From: Gambelia wislizenii
Taxonomy: Eukaryota > Chordata > Lepidosauria > Squamata > Crotaphytidae
Length of the DNA: 64,000 nucleotides
Assembly: GCA_030847615.1 (NCBI GenBank)
Contig: JAUMIR010000004.1
Span: 230,682,501 to 230,746,500, forward strand
Direction: 5' to 3'
Shown: positions 22,011 through 32,416 of the stretch, piece by piece
Layout of the letters: the number at the start of each line of letters is the position of its first letter
Position numbering within the stretch: the first letter of the stretch is position 1
Made by a program: the position numbers and the translations under genes
Notes under the pieces: generated by a model
The model's database searches: none
The model's input: the letters and a program-made list of their open reading frames with translations, nothing else
Told to the model about the DNA's origin: nothing

Positions 22011-23489
22011 GCAGGTTAAAATGGGAGAAAGATAAGACTGAAGGCATTTGAAATGTTGCATTGGCAACCCCAGCATCAGGGGTGGCATTGCTGAGTACTT
22101 GCTGCAAGACTAAACTCCAGCACGGGTCCTGATGTCAACTCCCAGTATCCATATGCCCCGATGTTGCTCTAACTTGTCAGTCAAAACATTTCCACCGGTC
22201 TCCTGAAGCACGTGAGCAGTGACAGGAACCAGAGAAAGGGCATCCTTTTCCCTCTGGGTGGCTTGGGCTGAAGGGGCAGAGGGGAAGTAGAAAGGCAGCA
22301 GCAACAGCATGAGTTGGCAGAAGTGGATCCACTTTGGGGAGTACCATTGAGAGCATCTTTCCTAAGCCCCTCCCCACACCCCACACCCTGTAACTGACTG
22401 TAGCAGAATCTCTGGCCCTCCAGATATTTTGGTCTCCAACTCTAATCAGCTCCAAACAGCAGAGATGGCCAATGATAGTGGAAATTGTAACCGAAAACAT
22501 CTGGAAGGCCAACAATTCTCATCCCTCTCCTAAAGTCTGGAGAAAAGTGTTTAAAGAGAATGGGATCAAAAGACAAACTAGTGGGAAATATTCGACGGGA
22601 TTGGAGAGGGAAGAAGATTAATGTAAAATGTAAAATGTAAATAAAGAGGTCTGAGATATGGGAGGACTTTAGACATGAGGAACCAGCTTCAACAGGTTGT
22701 AATATGAGATGACTTCAGATATGTGCAACCAGCTACAATGAAAAGAAATCTGGAAGAAAGATAAGCAAGAAGGCTTTTTAAAAAAAACAAAACAAAAACA
22801 AAACCTCAGGCTTAAAATGAGAGTGGGTTGATTTTAGTTAAGAAAATGATAGAGAATGAAAAAAAAAATATTAAACATCCACATATGTGCTGCCCTGATC
22901 TAGTTCCCCACAATGTTCTAGCTATTGCTTTATGTATTTTAAGAAGACTTTAGGAAGATGCAATCACAGTCTCCCATATAGCCCTTCCCTAAAGTAAAGC
23001 AAAGAGCAGAAATGGATGCAGACATATAAGGAACTGAGTAAGTTTACACAAGACAGGAAAATGTAAAAGATTGCTGAAAGCCAGCCCAGACCAATATATG
23101 CTTTGGTACACAAAAAACACCAACTATGCTCAGTTTCACTATGTAAGTGGATCAGGTATTCATGATACCACTGGTATTCATAGGAAGTGGTCAGAAAGAA
23201 GAACAAAATATACCAATGCTGGAACAGGAAGCATCCATAACTTTATTTAAATTAATGAACACATATCCTTTTATGGGCCAAAGCAAATAGTGTTGTTAAA
23301 GATATATTTCAGAGAGATTTTTCTCCGATGATCCCTGTGTGTGCTCCCAGTTGTGCTTTGCACCATACTAAAACCTACAACTAGTCCAGCTACTGCATAT
23401 TAATCTAGCTGGAAGTGAACTTGGGATGTGCAGTTTATCTGAACTCATCCATCATTGCATCTTGGTTTGCAATTTTGGTTTCTGACTAC
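22011..23489. other. Unannotated, with one MITE-like foldback at about 22405-22525
   Basis: At about 22405-22525, CTGGCCCTCCAGATATTTTGG and ACATCTGGAAGGCCAACAATTC face each other as degenerate inverted arms around a TCCAACTCTAATCAG core. This is a common foldback MITE type. The rest shows no gene or recognised repeat. Confidence 0.45.
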
Positions 23490-23765
23490 TCATCTCCTTC
23501 TTCTAAGGGTGAGAGAGTATGACATGGCCAAGGTCACCCAAGAGATTCTGTGGCTGAGTAGGGATTTGAACTCTGGCCTCCCAGAGTCCTAGTCCAACAC
23601 TGAAACCACCACCCCATGGTATATCTCTAAAATTAATTTATGGTGACCTTTCCTAGGGGTTTTTTGGCAAGATTTTTTTCCAAGGAAATTTGCTATTGCC
23701 TGCCATATAGATTGAGAGAAGGTAACTTGCCCAGTCACCCTGTGCAAACCATGATCTTCTGGAGG
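23490..23765 (-). mobile_element. Two partial Sauria SINEs in tandem
   Basis: 23490-23615 carries the middle and tRNA head in reverse (GGTGAGAGAGTATGAC, GATTTGAACTC as box B, TCCAACACTGAAACC). 23640-23765 is a separate 3' half in reverse (TATGGTGACCTTTCC, GGCAAGATTTTTTTCCAAGG). Their order on the strand rules out a single interrupted copy. Confidence 0.7.
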
Positions 23766-24134
23766 CCACTGAGCTAGAATCAAGTGTGTGCAACATAGCT
23801 GGAAGATGCACACCACCCTGCTCTTTCCTTCTCACAGCAGAACTTCTACCATCCTGTAAATTCTATAGAGATGCAGGGGACTCTGGTGAATGGGGTGAGT
23901 TATGGGCTAGAGTGAATAGACAAGGAGGAAATCCCAAACATGGGCAGAATGACTCTCCATTAGTTCTTCCCCTAGCAGAAAGCAGCTCCTAGATAGAATC
24001 CACTGTGTTTTCTGAAACTGTCAAGAGCTGATGGTTCAGTCTAATACCCATGTTGCTCCTTATCGCCTTAGTCATGGATACGTAGGACAGTGACAATTAG
24101 AACCTCATAGGGAATATAATATAACATGTTTTAA

Positions 24135-24463
24135 GGACTTTTTCAGATGAGTCTTTTACAGCGCAAGCAGCCTCGTCGCGTTGTGAGGCTGCTGCGCTGC
24201 AGAGCGTCCCTTTCGGATGACGCTCTCCCCTGCTGGTACTGTTGCGTTACTATAGGGACACTGCAGTGTTATATTCGGCGGTTTTCTAATCACAATAAAC
24301 TTTCGTGATTAGAAAACCACCGAATATAACGCTGCAGTGTACCCGCAGTAACGCAACAGTACCAGCATGGAAGAGCGTCATCCGAAAGGGACGCTTTGCA
24401 GCACAGCAGCCTCGCAACGCGACGAGGCTGCTTGCGCTGTAAAAGACTCATCCGAAAAAGTCC
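24135..24463. mobile_element. 329-bp near-perfect palindromic MITE, TAA target duplication
   Basis: Arms 24135-24293 and 24305-24463 (159 bp each) are inverted copies with about 12 mismatches, many of them CpG-type transitions, around an 11-base loop. Terminal GGACTTTTTC resembles the GGACTTTATC ends of the family at 18.9, 21.2 and 59.2 kb. TAA at 24132-24134 and 24464-24466 is the target duplication. Each arm also contains its own smaller hairpin (GCAGCCTC...GAGGCTGC). It is GC- and CpG-rich against AT-rich surroundings. There is no ORF. Confidence 0.93.
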
Positions 24464-24923
24464 TAAGAGTCATACAGTACATTTCTGATTTTGTGGGCAT
24501 ATTACCATAAAGAGAGATGGAACCCTAAAGTCATATTAACTGGATTTTTAAAAGTGCCCTTTTTAAACCCAGACATACCCAGGTTAGTAGCAACCTATGT
24601 TTCCTTTTCAACAGTGCTATTTCACAAGCAGAAACTGTCCCAGGACAATAGGCCTAAACTACAAACAAGGCTATTAATATTTTACCAACTGTGCTTAACA
24701 CAAGTGACCAGTGTTTTCTCTGCAGGAAAGACATTTTCTGTGCAGAAATGGATGGGGCTGGGCTTGCACACGCACACACACACACACAAACCTTCATCTG
24801 TTTTTCTCTCCTCCACAACACTTTGAGACATTTGAATACTAGGAGAAAATTGTGCTAAATTCTTGCTGGTTTATTGTTCTTTCCCAAATGTCTGGTAACT
24901 CATTTCTGACCTGGAAATAAATA

Positions 24924-25288
24924 CAGGAAGCCCCCACCTTTCGACAGGTCATTATCTGACTTTCAATGCTTTCCAATTAAGGACAAGTTCCATTCATTCA
25001 ACATGGAATCCACTCTTTCAACAGCTCTTGCCTATGGAGGCATGCTTAGGACGTGTATGCTGCTTGCAAAGCAAGCTGAGAAGGGGGGAAAGTAACCAAG
25101 GTGACTGAGAAAAATTGGAAGCAGCATGTGTGTGGGCAGGTGCAGGCACCCATCAGGTGGGCGTGGGTAGTTCCCAAGCAAGGCACCGTAATTCCCTCAT
25201 GTCCCCTACATGGGTTCTGCTTTTTGACCAATTCCGGTTTCTGACACTGCTGTAGTCCCTAATCTGTCAGATAACCAGGGGCTTCCTG
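24924..25288. mobile_element. Mariner/Tigger-type MITE with TA duplication
   Basis: The left end is CAGGAAGCCCCC at 24924 and the right end GGGGCTTCCTG ends at 25288, so the TIRs pair over 10-11 bp. Both are flanked by TA (24922-24923 and 25289-25290), the insertion site of the Tc1/mariner superfamily. The 365-bp interior has no transposase. Confidence 0.82.
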
Positions 25289-25672
25289 TAATTATGAATA
25301 TTTTTTCCATCATTAGATTGGTCACTACTTTGAAGAAAGTACAGCTGGGCCCCCAAGCTAGAATGGGGCCACATCAGTTTTCTGCTGAAAATGCCCCCTC
25401 TTGGGCTGCCATTTGCCCCTCAACATGCTAGTTGCAAAGCAGCATCTTTGGTGAAGAATATATATTTTATTTTATTTTTTATATTTACAAACTGATCTAC
25501 TTTTAAGAATAATTATTCCAAATGGTGCACTAAGAATTAAAATATCAAAATACCAAGCAAAAATGAAAATATTTAAAATATTAAAAAGTCACTAAAGATG
25601 TGGCTGGTTATTTAAATAATAAAAATTATCTTAACCAAATGATATAAGCAAAACAACATTGATGCATTTCTG

Positions 25673-25950
25673 ACCTCAGCTGCTAAGGCATTCCACAGAG
25701 CAGGAGCTAAGGTACTGGAAGCTCTAGTTTGAATAGAATCTCAAAGGGACATCAGATCCATGTGGAACGTGAAGAGGACTTCTTCCAATGACCCCAGAGA
25801 CCAGATAGATTGATAAGGATAAATAAATAAATAAATAAATGAGAAGATGTGCCCTCAGATATCAAAGTTAAGAGCTTCATATGCTATCACCAAAACCTTA
25901 AACTTGACCAGGTAGGAAACAGCTTGTGCAGTTCCTTGAGCAAAAAGGAC
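25673..25950 (-). mobile_element. Decayed L2-type LINE fragment
   Basis: GGCATTCCACAGAGCAGGAGCT and the CACCAAAACCTTAAACTTGACCAGG stretch align with GGCCGTTCCACAATTTGG and the GATAACCAACACCTTGTACTGG stretch of the LINE at 0.73-2.15 kb. The same order and spacing are kept. A short (AAAT)n run near 25827 interrupts it. No frame is open. Confidence 0.6.
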
Positions 25951-26050
25951 TGAAGTAGTTGATAGTATATATTGAGTTTTACTGGATGCATAAAGAGATC
26001 CATAATATTGTTTATGAGTTAATTAAACTTAGAACTGACTGGAGAGTCTG

Positions 26051-26077
26051 CTATGGTATGGTATGGTATGGTATGGT
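26051..26077. repeat. (TATGG)n pentanucleotide repeat
   Basis: Five tandem TATGG units with no visible interruption. Confidence 0.9.
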
Positions 26078-26772
26078 AGCCATACCAATCTGTTTCGAAT
26101 TCATATAATGAGAGGTCAGATGTGATGGAATGAGGGACATACAAAGAAGAGGAACAGAATTTCAGAGCAGTATCCATTTATAAAGGTCAAATGATCAGAT
26201 TTTTCTTAATGGACACATATGTTTCCACTTTGCTTGTATTTTTCAAGGTCTTGTTCTCACAAGCTTCTGTTTGTCAAATCATTAAATAAGGTAATAAGGT
26301 TTTTTGATAAATTGTCCACCTCCAATTTGTTTCCATTGTCTTTCTTTCCCATCTCTCCTTGCTTAGACTCCAGTGAATTTTCAGTTACAGCATCAACACA
26401 GTTTCAGAGATCATCATTTTGATTAAGATTCCTGTTGCTCTCACCACCAGACAAACAACAAGACCTTTCCCTACATCCAGATAATCTTATAATGGCAAAG
26501 GAGGACAGAACCCATTCTTGATCTCCCTGACAGACATGCTTTATGCAAGTTTCCAGCTGATAGGTCCACTCTGCAATGGTTATCTGATGGGTGTGATTGC
26601 TATATATCAAGTCCAAAGTATGAGATAGAGTAACTTCACTTGCCAGCCAATAACCATACTGTCACTTTTCAGGCATGATCAAATGTAATCTGAAGAGGTA
26701 TCATCAGCTGTTGTCACAGTGCACAGTCCTAAATTTAGAAGGTACAGATTATCTGAGCCTTGGGAAACACTA

Positions 26773-26853
26773 CCAGTGTATTCTGACCCATGTAGATGAG
26801 CCCAAACAAGGATACCTTCTCTGGGCTCATCTACATGGGTCAGAATACACTGG
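26773..26853. repeat. 31-bp perfect inverted repeat with 19-bp spacer
   Basis: The arm at 26773-26803 is the exact reverse complement of 26823-26853 (starting GGGCTCATCTACATGGGTC). The right arm is the terminal repeat of the adjoining GGGCTTGTCTA-family element. The left arm is an extra inverted copy of that tip. Confidence 0.93.
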
Positions 26854-27348
26854 CTCCCCACTGGCATATTCTTCCTGCGGATCAGGCCCATACTTCCCCC
26901 AATACCTCAATGAAATGAGCCAGAGTCCAGATGGGCATGCCAGCCCATCCTGCAGCCGCCGCTGCCTGTGTCACACTCTCTGATGACAGGAAGCAGGCCC
27001 ACAACACATGGGCAAGGCCCCCTGCATGTGACCAGCCTTGGTCACATGTTGAAAGCCCCCTTCCTGGAAGATCGAGGCAGAGGGCAGCTGCAGTGACAGG
27101 CCAGTGTGTCAGAACAGCCTCCAGTAATCATGTGGGGCTCAAATCTGTTTCCCCCTGGTTGGAACAGATTTATACATGTATTGTTTTAAACTGTTTTATC
27201 AGATCCTACCCCATCTTAGCTCTATCTTTGCCCTGGGGGTTGTGAGGACTGCCCAGGGGCAAATTGGGGCAAAAGCCCTGTGTCGTCAGAACTGAAGGGC
27301 TCCAAGACAGGAGTAAGATGGGGTAAATTGCCTGAGTACACAAGTCCT
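26823..27348. mobile_element. Non-autonomous DNA transposon, GGGCTTGTCTA family, copy 2
   Basis: The left end is GGGCTCATCTACATGG and the right end in reverse is AGGACTTGTGTACTCAGGC. The interior shares the GCATGTGACC, GTCACATG and GGGGCAAA blocks with copies at 29.9 and 35.1 kb. No transposase. Confidence 0.7.
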
Positions 27349-27623
27349 CTGTCTTTTACTTCCTATCTGGACAACTGCAATATTCATTTCATTAGCTTTC
27401 TTATCTCTTATGTCCAACCTTACATTTCTGTTCTTCACTTTACTATTCAGCTTGCTAGTCCAAAATTAGTATTCTAACCACAATTTACTTTTGTTTCTTT
27501 CCTGTGTTTTAGGGATGTTATGCTATCTGTGTTCCAGGGTTGCTTCTTTGCTGCTTTGAATTGGATCACTGTTGAATAATAATTTTTGAAAGCCTTTGTT
27601 GGCCAAGGACATGATCCTCCTCC

Positions 27624-27719
27624 AGGCTGTGGCATCACTAAGGCTGGTGTCACCCCTACCCCTGACCGTGTTACCTGGTGCGGTTTGGCCTCTCTGAACT
27701 CCCCTAGTGCCACTACTGT
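27624..27719 (-). repeat. Anonymous ~97-bp dispersed repeat, copy 2
   Basis: Reverse complement of the repeat at 4246-4343: shared words are GTGTCACCCCTACCCC, TACCTGGTGCGGTTTGGCCTCTC and CCCCTAGTGCCAC. Confidence 0.7.
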
Positions 27720-28374
27720 CTCCAGGTACTAAATTAGCAAAAAATTAAAAAAATAAAAATAAAATAGCCCATGTAGAAACTGCTCTCAACATATTGGAAC
27801 CCACAAGGAAACAAGCCTTAAACATTAATCAATCTAAAATCCAGCATTCATGATTTAACACCACTAATAACAAGAGATGCAAAAGCTACTGCTTGATAGA
27901 TAACATGAAAATATGAAACAAATACATTTGTACCTCTACTACTGTACATTTCAAATTCAGCTTTTAAGAGTGCAGAAAGTGGCCATGGCCTGAGGCTCTT
28001 CTGGCACACATGATAGTATACAATGCATGTCTATGTCATTTTTTAAACTGATAAAATTTTCATTCCACCAACCTTTCTAGTGTACAGTGAATTGTCTCCC
28101 AAATGAACAAAGTAACCCCTCAAGCAATCAGGTTTGCTCTGAAAACATTTATTAACTGGTTCCATTATTTATATGCACCAGTGAATTGCTAGATGTTTTT
28201 ACAGCTCTTAAATAAAGCAGTTTGATTTCATGTTTATTATGCTCTTCTGTGAAAGATATTCAGTGCCATATATGGCTGCTTTTGTTTAATAATGTGATTA
28301 CTGTGACACTTCATCATTTTAAATGATATTGTATAAAACAACTTTACACCAAGAAAGGTTAACTGTAGCTCTCT

Positions 28375-28463
28375 AAATGTTGTTGGACTGCAAATCCCAT
28401 CAGCCCTAGCCAGTAGTGACAAATGATGGCAACTGCAGTTCAACAACATTAGGAGGGCAGCAG
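28375..28463. mobile_element. Short foldback MITE
   Basis: CTCTCTAAATGTTGTTGGACTGCA at the left faces TGCAGTTCAACAACATTAGGAGG at the right. The middle is CAAATCCCATCAGCCC. This is a compact inverted-repeat element of a type common in reptiles. No clear target duplication. Confidence 0.65.
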
Positions 28464-28852
28464 TTTTCACTGTTGCCTTATGCACTGGAATAAATAATTC
28501 TGCATGGGCAGAATTATTGGAACATGAAGTGTTATAGCATGTTATAGCACTGAGCATTGTAACATACAACCGGGAAACTTGACATATAAAGAATATTAAC
28601 TAATTTACTGCTTTCAGCAATAAAGGCTGCCTCAACACATTGGTGTCTTGGCACACATCCTGAGGGGGAAATGTTAAACTGTTATCATTTTAAAAAATAA
28701 TAATAAATTGGGGACTTTTGGTGAATTTTTCATTTGTGCAATTTTTTTTGAAATTTGCTTTTAGTTCCATTATTACCACAGCATCCATATTTACACTCAT
28801 ATCAGTTTGGATAAATGAAAATCTTCAAACCATGTGGCTTGTACCGAAACTC

Positions 28853-29660
28853 TGGGGTCGTTTACACAGGCAAATATTCCCCTAAATTATACCGCTAAGA
28901 TAGCTCATAGTTCACATGGATCGCAGCACAGCATCACCTCATTCAGAAGGGGGGAAGGTAAAACACCCAAATATAGCATGGCAGGGCATGTCGCTATTTT
29001 TGCAGGAATATTTGCAATGTAGTGCTTTATTGGCAGTGTAAACTAGCATTCCGCTAAGGGTTAAAGCACAGCTGCATTGTGATTGGTTGATGATGCAGGG
29101 GTGGGCTTAAAAGAGGGGCAGGGAGGAGGCAAAGACAGTAGCCATTAGAGAAGAAACTTGCAAAAATCCTGTCTGCTATTTTGCGAGCCAGTTTGCAAAA
29201 AAAAAAAAAAGGATTCCCAACTTCTTCCATTCCTCGAGCATTCCTTCTAATCCTCTGCTGTTTTGAAAGTATGTAAAGGTTCGTCACTTTTATCCTGTGC
29301 ACGGGGGAGGAAGAGAAACCATTTCACAAAGGGCTGTAGCAAGACGAACTGCTATTTTCCCTCTCTCTCTCTGCTTGGGGGAAGGAGGGAGGGGGAAATA
29401 GAGAGACAGGGAGCAGCTGGAAAAACTTGCAATCCACGATCCGCAGCATGGTCTTTTAGCAGAGAGATTACTTTCCCTCTGCTTTATGGAGTGAGTTCAT
29501 TTACAGGCGGGTTTACAGAGACACACAGTCACACCCCCCACACTGATTCAAGTCTGAACTGCAAAGCGACATAATTAGAAAAAAAACCTGACTGGCACAG
29601 CTGCGGAAAATAATTAAACCGCAAGTTGCCGCAATAAATCTGCTGTGTAAACCAGCCCTC
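28853..29660 (+). mobile_element. hAT-like non-autonomous transposon (copy B)
   Basis: The left end GGGGTCGTTTACACAGGC and the reverse of the right end GGGCTGGTTTACACAGCAG form TIRs. The left half matches the copy at 9.8-10.7 kb in the opposite orientation. The right half contains ACTTGCAATCCACG and an ACACACAGTCACACCCC segment. No transposase is visible. It is more GC-rich than its flanks. Confidence 0.65.
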
Positions 29661-29930
29661 TGTTTTAGGAATGTCATTTTTTTGCTAATTTTTGTTCTCA
29701 AAGAATGCAACAAGTAGTTTTAGCAATTTTCTTTCGCATGAAAGAAAGTCTTTAAAAACAGTGAAGTTTTCAAAGTCTAATTGCAGTTTGGGCTTATATT
29801 TTTTTGTACAGAATTTCTGCACAATGCATAGAAAAATGCTGTTTCTCACATAACCCCCCCCCACATATATGAATTTTACACAGAATGAGCCCCAAGCTAT
29901 GAAGATTTACATCAGTCCAGGGTTCTCTTT

Positions 29931-30451
29931 GGGCTTGTCTAGATCTGCCAAAATACACTGGCTTCCCATTTGCACATTCTGGCCCCAAATCATCCCCATC
30001 CACACTGGTTACCTGGATGAAATGGAACTCTGCATGCTCACACTGGCCCATATCTGCAGCTGCCACTGGTATCTCTCTGATGCCAGAAAGGAGGTGCTTG
30101 GCATGTGATCAAGGCTGCTCACATGCAAGGGGCCTTGATCACATGCAGAGGGCCTCCCTCCTGGCTTCAGACAGAGAAACTAGTAGCAGTAGCAGCAGCA
30201 GATATGGGCCAGTATTGACTCCTGTATTCCTGTGGGGCCCAATCTGTTTTTTTCAAATGAGGCGGGTTTTCCTAGGTGTTAAAATCTAACAGTTTAACAG
30301 GCTTTACTCCATCTCCCTACCCCCCCCGTCTTTACCGCAGACATTGTCAGGGCTGCCTGGGGGCAAAACAGGGAGAAAGCCCTGTGCCGTACAGACTGCG
30401 GCACCCCAAGATGGGGGCAAGACAGGGTAAATAGCCTGTCTAGACAAGCCC
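29931..30451. mobile_element. Non-autonomous DNA transposon, GGGCTTGTCTA family, best-preserved copy
   Basis: It begins GGGCTTGTCTAGA and ends TCTAGACAAGCCC, a perfect 13-bp TIR pair. The interior has AAAATACACTGGCTTCCC beside the left end and the inverted pair GCATGTGATCAAGG...CCTTGATCACATGC near the centre. It is 521 bp with no ORF. The right interior GGGGCAAAACAGGG block is shared with copies 1, 2 and 4. Confidence 0.8.
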
Positions 30452-30957
30452 TACACCAGGGTTTCCTGACACTAAAAAACCCACACATTTTCAACCCTTT
30501 TTTAAAAAATGTTTTTGAATACTCTTTTTTCATCTCTTCTCTGTTTATTTTATATGTATGCAAGAGTGAGCCCCTTGGGATGCTCATTGAGTGTGTGGTA
30601 TGTAAACATAATAAAAGTACTAAACCACATGTTCCCTCAAACCAGCATTAGAACAACTGCAGCAGCATGTGCACCCATTTGGCAAAGGAATATGGAAAGA
30701 GATCTTTGCTTCTACAAAGTTTTCATTTTCTCTACATTTTGTATTCACTAAGTGGCATATGCTGGGATCAAAGATGCCAATTGCATGTATACATTTATGG
30801 GCCTGGGCAACAAAACAAGCTGCACAATGCAAAGATATGTTCAACAACCCCAAAGAATGTTCTTTTAAGAATGACCACCCATGTAGACTACTTTATTCTG
30901 GTTTGATTGGTATCTAGCCCTTCTACCAGTGAGGAAGGGGAAGGCTTTCTGATGGTA

Positions 30958-31130
30958 TAGAAACATAGAGTCATAAAATCATAGAGCTGGAAGAGACCAT
31001 GAGGGCCTCCTGTGTTGCAGGAATACACAAGCAAAACACCCCTGACAGGTGGCCACCCAGCCTGTGTTTAAAAACCTCTGAAGAAGGAGACTCCACCACA
31101 CTCTGAGGCAGCGTATTCCACTGTCAAACA
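30958..31130 (-). mobile_element. CR1-type LINE 3' UTR fragment
   Basis: AGAGTCATAAAATCATAGAGCTGGAAGAGACC is the reverse of the CR1-type ATTCTATGAT 3' terminus. ACACCCCTGACAGGTGGCCACCCAGCCTG and TCTGAAGAAGGAGACTCCACCACACTC follow in the family order. Confidence 0.8.
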
Positions 31131-32325
31131 TGAAGGAAAACCGAAGAGTAGCTAGTGGGGAAAAATAAAATCCTTGTAAAACTGCCATGGGCCTCCTGCT
31201 TAGGAGCTGACATGCCAATCTGATTTTATCTGTTGTCAAACAAATGGTATGTGATATGCACTCTGGAATGAATACTACTTGTATGTGTACCTAACACTGC
31301 CCATGTGATATGCAGGTGTTTCAGTTTAAATTTTCTCCTCCTAGGCAGCAGCCAGATTCCCTGACAGGTTATGCTCCATAGTTTTTCAGTCTAAAGAAAA
31401 GACATTGTACAGACTCACAGACCTTGGCTGTTGATAAGTGTATTTGTTTTCAACATTTCATTAAAAAAAATCAAAGCAACCTCTTCCTTTGAGTAAATCA
31501 TCTAGGCAGATGTTTTCAGCACTGCTCCTTAGCTTGTAAAAGATGTTGGAGGTTTACATAGTGGTTAGACCATTTCAGTCTCTGTGTTATGTTTCCACTA
31601 ATCCTATTATACCTAATAGTCTACCACTGTAAAAGCCGCCCTAAGACTTGTTGCTGCTTCATACAGATCAGCAAATCAAGGTGCACAGACACCTAAGCCC
31701 AGTCTTATTTTGGCACCCAAGGAAGAAAATTCTACAAGCATGTCTCCCTGGCAATACTACTACAATAATTAAATAACTAATAATTTGCTGTTCTTTCTTG
31801 ACCCCTAACAGCTATTTGGGCTGTCTCACTCTGCCTAATGGTAGGGCTGGCCCTGACCTGTAATGTATAATCAGTTAAGGTGCACAGAATAGAATTACTG
31901 GGTACAGCTCGTCAAACCTTCTTTCTGGGAACAAAATAACCATACTTTTGAAGATGCTTTATCTAGAACCAGATCATTGATCTACCTACTTTGATTGGCA
32001 GAAGCTTTCTAACCTTTCTGGGATAGGTCACACTGAATGTAAGGGGAATTTCTTCTGAGTAATGTGCTTAAGACTTCATTATCAATGATTAAAATTTCCA
32101 AGTAAGCACCTTTACTCAGAGAGAACATCCATTAAAATTAATAGGGCTGAGTAATCAGAGAGAGAGGGTGGGGGAGAGGGAGAGAACTTAGTTAATTTCT
32201 TGGACGTGGCTCGTGGATTTTGCATAATTCTAAGATAGGGGAGGAATGGTGGAGAACGAAACAGGAATCGTTTCTCCTAAGCATGGTATCATTTACTTAG
32301 AAATATTTCAAGATGTGGTTTTTAT
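31131..32325. other. Unannotated sequence
   Basis: No recognised repeat or exon was seen. A short (GA)-rich run lies at about 32155-32185. The rest is unique AT-rich sequence. Confidence 0.4.
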
Positions 32326-32416
32326 CAGTGGCAGCACTAGGGGGTATGGAGAGGCCAAACAGCACCAGGTGACACTGTTGGAGGGAGGGGTGACACCAGA
32401 CGCATAGCACCGCAGG
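32326..32416 (+). repeat. Anonymous ~97-bp dispersed repeat, copy 3
   Basis: CAGTGGCAGCACTAGGGGGT through GACACCAGACGCATAGCACCGCAGG is collinear with the repeat at 4246. Confidence 0.7.
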
